64,000 nt of DNA from Neofusicoccum parvum (Eukaryota; Ascomycota; Dothideomycetes; Botryosphaeriales; Botryosphaeriaceae): contig CP087216.1 in assembly GCA_020912385.1 (NCBI GenBank), forward strand, positions 2,232,001 to 2,296,000, given 5' to 3'. Under the pieces are notes generated by a model that was not told where the DNA came from, ran no database searches, and saw nothing but the letters and a program-made list of their open reading frames with translations. Below, piece by piece: positions 47,825 to 57,100 of the stretch; the first letter of the stretch is position 1; the number at the start of each line of letters is the position of its first letter. Position numbers and translations under genes: made by a program.

Positions 47825-48124
47825 CTGATGAGCAAGCAATGTCCGACCCAACGTTGATACTAGGTATGACAGCGGGGTTTCGTCTTGCAGACTCATCAGG
47901 GACTTGCTCAGAGGTGAATTATATAGTCATAGACGGGCGATTTTTCGCCCGGTTCTACGCGCTGAGGAGGCCTGTGACCTCCAGAACCGGGACTGAAATC
48001 TGCCGATCTATTTGCTCCTGCGGCGCAGGAGCTGACTATTGGGCTGTATGAATTCCGCTGCCGCCTGCCGGGGGTGGGCCCCCGGACATACTATTGCCCT
48101 TTTTCCAATTCCAGTAAACACTGG
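47825..48124. repeat. Dense array of perfect stem-loops before helicase element copy A
   Basis: Six inverted repeats occur within 300 bp. CTGATGAG (47825-47832) pairs with CTCATCAG (47892-47899). CGGGCGA-TTTT-TCGCCCG spans 47934-47951. CCGGTTCT (47949-47956) pairs with AGAACCGG (47983-47990) around an inner GGAGG/CCTCC stem. GCTCCTGC-GGC-GCAGGAGC spans 48014-48032. CCGGGGG-TGGG-CCCCCGG spans 48068-48085. CCAGT-AAAC-ACTGG spans 48111-48124. The stretch is GC-balanced and not RIP-eroded, unlike the DNA to its left. It codes for nothing recognisable and may be the structured end of the element. Confidence 0.75.
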
Positions 48125-48154
48125 CGACCTGCTGCATCCTAACCGAGAAGGTGC

Positions 48155-48272
48155 AAATCCGCCGCGACCGCGGCGGCATTTAATTTGTATGGGGAATCGC
48201 CGGGTCGGACGTTGGCGGCTCACCGCGGCGTGATTTACCGCGGCGTGATTTAGAGAAATAGCCGAGACTCGG
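48155..48272. repeat. Palindrome, three iterons and second dyad of copy A
   Basis: AAATCCGCCGCG-AC-CGCGGCGG-C-ATTT (48155-48181) is a palindrome with one extra base. Its right half doubles as iteron 1 (48167-48181). Two exact copies of ACCGCGGCGTGATTT follow head to tail at 48222-48236 and 48237-48251. CCGAG-A-CTCGG lies at 48262-48272. Confidence 0.85.
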
Positions 48273-48302
48273 TCAAGTTGTAGAGCACGTCACTGCGATT
48301 AC

Positions 48303-48313
48303 TTTTTATATAA
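48303..48313 (+). promoter_or_regulatory. TATA-like box of copy A
   Basis: TTTTTATATAAG, kept in copy B as CTTTTTATATGAG at about 61,640, lies about 245 bp before the start codon and is followed by the conserved AAAATCCGACCGCTGC. Confidence 0.4.
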
Positions 48314-48368
48314 GCCATCTTAAAATCCGACCGCTGCATCGTGAGAAACCAGCCACTTGGGGTAACAG

Positions 48369-48386
48369 TAGGGTTAGGGTTGAGGG
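48369..48386 (+). repeat. Telomere-type repeats inside the leader of copy A
   Basis: TAGGGTTAGGGTTGAGGG, about three units of the TTAGGG telomere repeat with one variant unit, sits at the same place in copy B (61709-61725). It is followed by a (GCG)n tract at 48413-48441. Confidence 0.85.
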
Positions 48387-51300
48387 TTTTTGATGGGGTA
48401 AGAGTGATCCGTGCGGCGGCGGCGGCGGCGGCGGCGGCGGGCAGTAGTAGTGGTAATAGTAGTAGTTAGCAGCATTTACGAGTTTTCTCATACCAGTACC
48501 ATTCTCTCCAGCAACTTTCAGCATCAGCCAGGCAAATACTAACTGGCGTACTAAATGGCGTCAGCTTACTTTCATCACCAGGTAGAATACCAGCTCGTGA
48601 TCTGCAAGGAGTGCAGGCATGCGGTGTAGCCAGACCAGGTGGAAGGTCACTTACGAGGGAAGCATCACCGGATGGGCCGGAAGCAGGCGGAACTCGTTGG
48701 AAATGAGGTTGGAGGCTGGCATGGCTTGATCATATCCCTAAGCGAGCTGCAGGTGCCAGCCCGGGTGCAGCAGCCCATCGCGGAGCTACCGTTGTTTGAG
48801 GATGGACTGCTGTGCCAAAGAGAGCCCAACAGCTGCCAGTATATCTGTAGGAGCAAGAGGATCATGAAGGATCACTAGCGCGAAGAGTACGGGTGGTCGC
48901 TTGGAGGTGGTAAAGGCAGGTTGGCCAGAAGGGTGGAGGAGAGTCTGGAGGAGAGGTTTTAGAAGGCAGCGAAGCGGGTGCGCTGCCAGCGCTTCTCCCC
49001 CACCTTCCACAGCTCGCAGTACTTTGAAGTCTGCCAGCCGGCGGATCCAGCGCCGTAGGAGGAGGACCAGGCGCAGCCCGCCCAGGAGGGAGGGGAGGGA
49101 GGGGAGGGAGGAGGGAAGCAGCTGTGGCAGCGGGCGTGGAACAAGGCAAACCAGAACTGGGAGGAGCTGGAGAAGCGGGCGCGGGCGACCATCGAGGAAG
49201 GGGAGAAGGACGAGGTCAGCCCGTGGCTGGACAGGACGCAGTGGCTGCCGTACCTGGCGCGGCTGGACCGCGACGATCTGCTAGCGTCGGTTGAGGAGCC
49301 CAACACCACCAACAACCCGGACAGGCCAGAGGAGGAGGAGGCGGCGGCGGCAGCCATCTGGAAAGCCATGGACGAGGTTGCGCGCATCGGCTAGCAGGCG
49401 GTGACCCAGCGGGTCGGCATATTCATCCGCATGGAGCTGATGAGGACGGAGAAGCACCAGAACCGGTACCACCCGCTGCAGCCGTACATAGAGGAAAACG
49501 CGGTCGCGGACAGGTCGAGGGCGTGGAAGCAGGTGCTGATGTTCTTCGTCAGGACGCAGCAGGAGCATGACTGGAGAAGCCCAGAGTACAGGTTCACCCG
49601 CAGGCAGTCTAGGGCATTCACCAGGCTGATGGAGGAGGCAGAGCAAGCTGTAAAGAAGCAAGAAGAAGGGAAAGGGGGAGGAAGAGACGAAGAAGAAAGC
49701 GAGGAAGAAGAGGGAGGAAGAAGTGATGGTGATGATGATGATGATAATGAAGAAGAAGAAGGAGCTGGTTTAGAAGAGTAGCAGTAGCAGCAGCTACCAC
49801 CAAAGCTGTCCGGGATCCAGAAGGCGTGCTTGGACTTTTACATTGAACTGCTGAACCAGAGGATCACGCAGCGCGAGTACGACAGCGCTCTGGTCTGCGC
49901 TCTGGCGGTGCAGGGGGTCACGCCCACCGGCTGGAGGGAGCCGGGTCTGTACACGGCGATTCTGTCGGCCATCATCAAGGTGGGGCGGTTCATGGTGGTG
50001 CAGAAGGCGCTGGAGATGGCGGGTCCAGCAGTAGCAGCAGCAGTAGCAGCAGAAGGGGAGGAGGATGGTGGGGAGGAGTTCAGCAGTAGGGGCAGCGCAT
50101 GGGACTTTGAGGAGGAGGAGGAGGAGGAGGAGGAGGAGGAGGAGGACGGCGCTGGCGGTTGTGGTGGAGGCGATGCTGGCAGCAGCAGCAGTAGCAGCAG
50201 CAGTAGCAGCCAGGGCGGCAGGAGCAGCAGCAGCCAGGGCAGCAGGAGCAGCGTCGGCCAGGGCAGCGCCGGCCAGGGCAGCGCCGGCCAGAGCAGCAGT
50301 GGCCAGGACAGCAGCAGGAACAGCGGCCAGGGCAGCGCCAGGGACAGCAGTGGGCGCAGCGGGCGCAGCCAGGGCGGCAGGAGCAGCAGCAGCCAGGGCG
50401 GCAGGAGCAGCAGCAGCCAGGGCGGCAGGAGCAGCGCCGGCCAGGGCAGCGCCGACCAGGGCAGCGCCGACCAGGGCAGCAGTGGCCAGGACAGCGCCAG
50501 CAGCAGGACCAGCAGCGGCCAGGGCAGCAGCAGGAACAGCGGCCAGGGCAGCGCCAGGGACAGCAGTGGGCGCAGCAAGCGCAGCCAGCGCAGCCAGCGC
50601 AGCCAGCGCAGCCAGCGCAGCCAGCGCAGCCAGATGAAGATGAGCTGCTTGGAGCTGGTGACCAAGATGATGGACAGCTTCATGATCCGAGGCAGCCACA
50701 GTCCCATGCAGTGGATACTGGATCTGCGCACTTATGGGATGAAGATCCACTACAACACCACCACCAAGGGCCATGTGGGATGGAATGGGCGGGAGCAGCT
50801 GCTGTACCAGGGCATCCAGTTCACCATGGCCAAGTTCAGGGGCATGGTGCACGGCTTGCTGAACGACAGTCGCCAGCTGCTGCTCCAGGAGCTGCTGTTT
50901 AGCGGCTACAGCAGCCACAAGAAAGAGCATGGGGAAATGGACGTGCCAGCAGTGCCGTGGCATTCCATCAGGGACAACCCAGCCGAGGAGCGCAGAGGGT
51001 GGAGCTTTCTGCAGGACCAGCGCACCAGGCTGCCAGCAGACGGGAACACTTGGCTGTTCAACAGGATCATGGGAATCACTGCTGTGAGGAAGAGGTTCAC
51101 CAGGAAAAACACGAGCTCGGGTATTAGCAGGCAGGCGGTGGATGCATATGCAGCGCAGGTGGCCGAGTTTAGGGAGAAGCTGCTGCTGCTGATGCACATC
51201 ACCGGTGGACAGCCGGCGAGAGGGCCGGAGATTCTCAGCATCAGGTACAGCAATACGGCTAAGGGAGGGCACCGCAACATCTTCGTAGAGGATGGGCTGG

Positions 51301-52627
51301 TCGTGTTCGTCACGCGCTACCACAAGGGGTACGCTATGTCCGGGGATGTCAAGGTGATCCATAGGTATCTGCCCAGGGAGGTGGGCGAGCTGGTAGTGTG
51401 GTATCTATAGCTAGTCTTGCCATTCCACCAGCGCATGCTGGCAGTGGTGCGTGGAAGCGAGCAGATCTCGGCCCACATGTAGCCGGCGGAGGCGGGGGAG
51501 AAGAGGTGGACCACAGAGCGCATGAGGGAGGCGATGAAGAAGGAGAGCAGGATCGGCTTGGGCCAGGAGCTGACGGTCAGGGCGTACAGGGACGTCGCCA
51601 TTGGCATCAGCAGGCGCTTCATGCGCGGCTCCAGCGCGTTCAGGGTAGATGAGGAGGGGGGAGGAGAGAATAGGAATGAGCAGGAGCAGGAGCAGCAGCA
51701 GATGGAGGTGGGAGAAGACCGGGCAGTAGCAGCCATCGCAGACGCCCAGGCAGGACACACTTCCCACACCGCAGGCTTGATCTACGCGCGTGGGATGATG
51801 GAGCAGGCGGGTATGGTGGCGGAGAAGAGGCTGCTATTCCGCGCTTCCAGCACCGACTGGCACCGCTTCTTAGGCTTCCAGTCGGCATTTAAAAGCCAGG
51901 AGCGGGAGGTGGCGGCTTCTAGGAAGAGGAAGCGCTGCCCGTTTGAGGATGACGCGGACGAGGAGCGGCTAGACCGCTGGATAAGGCTGAAGAGGGCAAA
52001 CGTAAAGGAGCAGCTGTAAAGGCTAATAGGAAAGGAAGCCGAGTTCCGCAGCATCCAGGAAGAGGCGGTGACCGCCATCCAGGCTGGAGTGAGCCCGGTG
52101 GTGGCAGTGATGCCGACTGGGGCTGGGAAAAGCATCTTGTTCATACTGCCGGCTTGGACGGAGCCAGGAGGAACAACGGTGGTGGTGGTACCGCTCATCG
52201 CGCTGCGAGCGGACATGAAAGAGCGCTATAGCAAGCTAGGCATCAGCTGTACAGAATAGGAGGCGAGGCGGCCACCAGACGCGGAGTCCATCGTGCTGGT
52301 CACGCTAGAGGCAGCACTGAGCGACGAGTTTATGACGTTTTTAAACCGGCTCAGGGCGATAAGGCAGCTAGACAGGATCATCATCGACGAGTGCCACGTA
52401 GTGCTGAACGACCAGGTGGACTTCCGCAAGCAGCTGCAGCAGCTAGGGAAGCTTATAGCGGCAGAAACGCAGATGGTTCTACTCATAGCGACGCTGCCAC
52501 CCAGCAAAGAGGCGGAGCTGTGGCGCAGGATGGGCTGGACTGCGGCTAAGGTGGTGGTGTTCAGGGCGGTCACCACCCGCAAAAACGTCAGCTACCAGGT
52601 GGTAGGGGTGGAGTTGGAGGTGGAGGT

Positions 52628-52770
52628 GGAGAATGGAGGAGGGAGAGAAGGGAGAGGAGGGAGAGAAGGGAGAGAAGGGAGAGGAGGGAGAGGAGAGAGA
52701 GAAGGAAGAAGAGGGAGAGGAGGGAGAGGAGGGAGAGGAGGGAGAGGAGGGAGAGGAGGGAGAGGAGGAA
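52628..52770. repeat. Purine minisatellite inside the helicase frame
   Basis: Tandem units built on GGAGGGAGA encode Gly-Arg-Glu/Gly-Arg-Gly repeats in frame. They lie between the first RecA-like lobe (after LLIATLPPS) and the second (before GKVVIYCNT), so they form a flexible loop and do not break the frame. Confidence 0.8.
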
Positions 52771-53470
52771 AGGAGGCGCAGAATAGGAAAATAGAAGAGA
52801 TAGTGGAAGAGGAACTACAGGCAACGGTAGAAGGAAAGGTGGTCATCTACTGCAACACAGTGACCAGGGTGAAGAGCTTGGTGGACGCAGGGCTGTTCCA
52901 ATGCGAGGCATTTTACAGCAAGATGTCCGAAGCTAGGAAGAAGGAGGTGCTAGAGGACTTCAAGGCGGGAGTGGTGCGTGTAGTGGTGGCCACCAGCGCG
53001 CTGGGCATGGGGATTAACATTCCAGGCATCAGGCTCATCATCCACACGGATGAGCCGCGGGATTTTCTGGACTACGCGTAGGAGAGCGGCAGGGCGGGAA
53101 GGGATAAACTGGCCAGTAGAGCAGTGATAGTTCAGGGGGGGGGAGAAGAGCGATGACCGGCTGGTAAGGCAGTATCTGGATGGGGGACTGTGTAGGAGAA
53201 CGGTGATGGACGAGTTTTTAGATGGTAGTTTTAGGCGGATAGAATGCAGGCAGGAGGAGAGGGAAGAAAAGTGTGATTTTTGTAGAAGAAGCAGGGAGTC
53301 TAGGCGAGAGATCACGGATAATGATAATGATGATAATAATGAGGAGGAGGAGGTAGAGGAGGTAGATAAGGTAGAAGAGGTAGATGAGGTGGAAGAGGTA
53401 GACAGGGAGGTAGAGGAAGAACAGAGGGTAGACTAGTACTAGCAGCGGTAGCAGGGGCAGCAGTGGAGGG

Positions 53471-53760
53471 AGCAGCAGTAAAGAGAGCAGCAGTAGAGGA
53501 TACGGTAGCAGGAAAATCAGCAGTAAAGAGAGCAGTAGCAGAGGATACAGCAGCAGGAAAATCAGCAGTAAAGAGAGCAGCAGCAGAGGATACAGCAGCA
53601 GGAAAATCAGCAGTAAAGAGAGCAGCAGCAGAGGATGCAGCAGTAGGAAAATCAGCAGTAAAGAGAGCAGCAGCAGAGGATACGACAGCAGCAAAGAGAG
53701 AAGCAGCAGGAAAATCAGCAGGAAAGTCGGCAGGAAAGTCGGCAGGAAAGACAGCAGGAG
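53471..53760. repeat. 45-bp tandem repeat encoding a Gln-rich tract
   Basis: About five units of 45 bp. In the frame that continues into the C-terminal Cys/His region each unit reads Arg-Glu-Gln-rich (REQQQRIQQQENQQ) with several Gln codons replaced by TAG or TAA. The last units become shorter (GGAAAGTCGGCA repeats). The 110-codon open frame in another phase (AVKRAAAEDTAAGKS units) is probably a by-product. Confidence 0.75.
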
Positions 53761-54420
53761 GAAGAGCAGAGTGCGCAACAAAGAGAATTAGATAGGCAGG
53801 AGTTTCAAAGGCAGCAGCAGCAGCAGGTAGGAATAAGGGTAAGGCAGGCCAGGCAGACATAATAGGTGTATACGGATGCAGAACTGCTTCAGAGAAAGCT
53901 GCAGAGGTGGAAGGGGGTGTGTTTAGTGTGTAAGGCAGCGGGTAGGGAAGACCAGCACAGTATTAGCCACTGTCCAACAGAGCGGGGTAGGCAGGCGGAT
54001 GGGGAGAGGCGCGAGATGCAGGGAAGAATCAGGTTTAAGAGGTACTCAGGCTGCTTTCGCTACAGGGTACCACAGGCAATCTGCAACAGGTGGGAGAGTA
54101 ATGGTAGGCAGGGGTGGCGGCAGGTTCATGGCAGCGAGTGCCAGTTCTTCGGGGTGATGATTGGTATATTATACGGGATCAAGTACGGGTATCAGACGGT
54201 GTGGAAGAGGTGGTTGTTACGGCTAGGAGAGGAAGTAGTAGGAGCGGGAGTAGCGGCGGCGGCGGTAGAGGATAGAGATGAAGATAAAGATAGACTGCTA
54301 GGATATCTTGGACAGGTATGGAGGAAGGACGAGCTCGAGAGTAATAACTTGGCTCGGGAGTTTTTATGGCTGATAGGAAGGGTGGAGAGCTTAATAGAGG
54401 AGAGAGGAGTAGGGAGATAA

Positions 54421-54637
54421 TAAAGCTAATAGATAGATAGGGCTAGCTAGTAGGTAGAGCTAGTAAGATGGAACTAATAGAGGAGTAATAGTTGAAAAGA
54501 GTGGGAATAAACAAGAAAGATAGATTTTTAGGAATAATAATAACTGGATGTACTATATGAGTAGAATTAAATGGAATTGAATACAGATATAAAGTGATAT
54601 ATAAAAGAGGTGAAAGATGGATTTAAAAGAACTAGAA
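54421..54637. other. AT-rich gap between copy A and the retrotransposon
   Basis: About 217 bp of TAG/ATA-rich sequence, apparently RIP-eroded, with no gene. It may hold the right end of copy A. Confidence 0.5.
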
Positions 54638-55102
54638 TGTTACGGCGCAGTCGTTGCAGAATGAGGGAAACAGTAGAGAGGCAGCAAGCGGGGCAAAGAC
54701 ACGCGCCGCGAGGAAGACCTACAGCAGTCACGTGTGTCACGTGCTGCCAAGGCAGTGCTCTCGCTGCTCCCCTCATAAAAATGAGGAGCAAACAGAGCAG
54801 CCCTAGATGCTCTAACTGATCTGCCCCTCAATATACGGAGCACCCAGAGCAACCATCAGATTGTATAGACCTCTCCTATGTATATAAACTACGCTCCCTA
54901 GCATAGCTTTGACCTTTGTGGTCAACTTCGATAATCAATCTACACCATTGATTAGTAACACGGCCTTCGCACGCAGTGCTCAGTCACGTGTATTCGTTCA
55001 CACTTGTTCTCTCCCCTACCTTGTACCCACTCAAGGTAAACCCTACACGGCTTACCACCCTCTTTGGTGTTTGATCCTTAGAGGCAGAGGCCCGCCGTTA
55101 CA
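54638..55102 (+). repeat. 5' long terminal repeat of the Gypsy element
   Basis: It begins TGTTACGG and ends CCGTTACA, which are inverted copies of each other at seven of eight positions, the usual TG..CA form. TATATAAA lies at about 54,880. The leader that follows (CTTTGACC) is the expected place for the primer-binding site; I could not match it to a tRNA. The length is about 465 bp. Confidence 0.75.
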
Positions 55103-55181
55103 CTTTGACCACCATCCTTGCAAGGAAGGGTAAGAGAACATCGGGTAAGGTATCACCCCCTAACGAGTTTAGGAAACAGCA

Positions 55182-57100
55182 ATGAGTACGGTCAACATGG
55201 AGGACGTCAGCGCAGGACAGGATCGTCCAGCGATTCCTCAGACACCGGCTCAAGAGGCCGCTCAGCCTGCTCACCAGGAGCAAACGGAGCCTACCATGAG
55301 AGAACTTATGCAGATGATCCAGGAGCTGCGAGTCGAGAACCGCATCCTGAAGAACCAACAGGATCAGGCCACCGGGCCAGATGCCGCAAAGAAACCATCC
55401 GCCCAGGTCAAGGTGCCGAAGCCGGACCTTTACCATGGCGAACGTACCAAGACGCAAAGCTTCCTCATACAGTTAGAGGACTATCTACACTTCGCCAAAG
55501 GACAATTCGGTAACGACGCAGATAAGGTTCGCTACGCTAGCACCTTCCTCCGAGGAGCAGCAGAGAAGTGGTTCAGGCCCTACAAGAGAGAGACTCAGGA
55601 GAAGCCGCACTGGCAATGGTCGCCTCAGACTCAGGCTATCTTCTCCGACTACAGGACCTTCGCCAAGCAGCTCCAGGAAGCGTTCAACGCTATTGACGAG
55701 GCCAAGCGTGCCAACCAGATCCTCTTCAGGATCCAGCAGAAGAAGTCAGTACTCGACTACACGGCCGAATTCCAGGAAGCAGCCTACGTCGCCGGAGAGC
55801 ACTCAGACTACACACTCCGACAGCTGTACTACCGAGGCCTGAAGGACGAAATCAAAGAGGCTATGTCTTACCACGACGAACCCGAAACGCTCTCGGAACT
55901 AGTCCGCCTAGCCACCGACATGGATAGGAGACGCACCAACAGGTGGTTCGAGAAGAAGGGCGGCTACCAAGCAAACACGAACAAGCCACGCCGCGAACGT
56001 ACCACGCTGGAGGGAGGCGATGCTATGGCCCTCGACGCCGCCAGTAGACAGGACTCCAAGAAGGGCAACAACAGTAGACACAACGACAAGAAGCCTAAGG
56101 GGCCTAATCCGAACTGGACGGACGAGCAGAAGCAGCGGTACAAGGACCGACTTTGTATCATCTATGGCAGCGACAAGCACTTCTCGCCTAAGTGCCCAGA
56201 GAACCGCAATAAGAAAGGAGGAAAGCAAACCTCTAGTGCTCAACGGGAAGCTTCCGTCGTGTCTCGACAAGAAAACCACGACGCGCTAAGCTGGACCGCC
56301 TACTTTAACGACGACTGCACAACCCACCAGAGCGACAAGGACGCCACAGGGTAGTACCTGAAGAAACCAAGAGGCATCGCCATGCTTACCAGGAACGAGG
56401 AAATGCTCGACCTCGACGACATTATCGAGTCATTCCCACACGACGACGAGATCGTCAACAGTGAGGATAGAGAATTCTACGATAGTACTAAAGCCGAGGA
56501 AGATAGCTCCGACGAAAAGGACCTCGTAGAGGTGGAGGAGAGCCCATTAGCAGGCGCTATTAACAGGCTCCTTAAGAAAGTAGAGGAATACGGCATCATT
56601 ACCAAGATCCCCCTCCACCACGGCGAGTCGGAGCAAGGCATTTGGATCCCAGACAACCAGCCAGGACTCGCGTTAGTCACCTGGCAGGTACAGGGGGATC
56701 AGCTGTGGGAGACGCGTGTCTATAAGGATCGTCACACGGAAACAGACGAAGTCACTCCTGAAGACAATCTAGCGACCCAGAGGACACTCGCCCAAGAAGA
56801 AGAAAGGGCAAGAATGTTTCCTAGCATGGAAATAGCCGTTCCAGGCCTTAAATAGAAAGCCCTTCGACAGATCCCAAGGCCGAGTCACCAGATCCTCCCA
56901 GAAGACGACGAACGCCTCAACCCCCGGCATAAGAAGCATCGACAGATTGCATAGATCTCATACATCGACCATCAGTGCAGAACGCACAGGCGTCAGAAGA
57001 ATGAAAACCATTGGTTTCCGGTACGCGTACAGCAAGATGGGACGCACCGAGTTATCGAGGAATAGGAAATAGAGGGATAGGGACCAAGCAGATGGACTCG
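55182..57100 (+). pseudogene. Gypsy gag and gag-pol linker
   Basis: The ATG at 55182 opens 390 codons of gag, with a retrotransposon capsid region (LYHGERTKTQSFLIQLEDYL, FNAIDEAKRANQILFRIQQ). The nucleocapsid zinc knuckle reads LCIIYGSDKHFSPKCP: the second Cys of a C-x2-C-x4-H-x4-C knuckle is Tyr, which a TGT-to-TAT change explains. In-frame TAGs occur at 56352, 56853 and 56952. The frame then passes by -1 to the pol phase between about 57,000 and 57,100; this may be the element's natural gag-pol frameshift or an indel. Confidence 0.82.

Larger units (their letters stand above)
48136..54420 (+). mobile_element. Helicase element copy A (telomere-linked-helicase-like repeat)
   Basis: Similarity to copy B begins at ATCCTAACCGA (48136 here, 61467 in copy B) and continues through leader and coding part as far as the window shows copy B. 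The unit contains a palindrome, three iterons, a TATA-like box, telomere-type repeats, a GGC tract and one very long coding frame. The left limit may lie further out if the stem-loop array belongs to it. The right limit is uncertain; AT-rich DNA follows the last stop codon. It is inactive because its frame is broken. Confidence 0.75.
48555..54420 (+). pseudogene. RecQ-type helicase with OrsD-like zinc fingers and tyrosine-recombinase-like domain, RIP-broken (copy A)
   Basis: From the ATG at 48555 one frame runs to 53,130 with stops but no frameshift: TAG at 48627, 48876, 48960, 49056, 49392, 49779, 49785, 51408, 51480, 52257 and 53079, and TAA at 52017. Where copy B is visible, each stop aligns with CAG, CAA or TGG. 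The order is: double C2H2 OrsD-like part (CKECRHAV, HLRGKHH, CQYICRSKRIMKDH), low-complexity Gly/Ser/Gln repeats (50,100-50,635), a recombinase-like domain (TGGQPARGPEIL to GHTSHTAGLIYAR), then a helicase with MPTGAGKSILF, IIIDECHVVL, ALGMGINIPG and ESGRAGRD. A nine-G run at 53135-53143 marks a +1 shift. The rest reads on in the new frame: EEKCDFCRRS, a Gln-rich repeat tract, and a C-terminal Cys/His region (VCLVCKAAG, SISHCP). Confidence 0.88.

Noticed and set aside
48167..48251. CRISPR-like direct repeats
   Set aside because: Only three short repeats with no regular spacers, in a fungal genome. Better described as iterons with a palindrome.
49794..51362. 522-codon minus-strand Leu/Ala-rich frame, and similar frames at 50,065-50,637 and 63,438-63,971
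   Set aside because: Antisense or shifted readings of AGC/GGC/CAG-rich repeats inside the helicase element. The plus-strand frame has zinc-finger and helicase motifs.
51398..51652. Separate small genes within copy A
   Set aside because: They are pieces of the single long helicase-element frame, or its other phases, between nonsense codons.
48555..53130. UAG readthrough or reassignment as an explanation for the many TAG codons
   Set aside because: Normal genes here end in ordinary stops, copy B has CAG, CAA or TGG at the matching sites, and the missense changes are also transitions, so RIP-type mutation is simpler.
53463..53795. 110-codon Lys/Ala-rich frame (AVKRAAAEDTAAGKS repeats)
   Set aside because: The flanking helicase-element frame passes through this repeat in another phase as a Gln-rich tract with CAG-to-TAG stops, so this frame is probably incidental.
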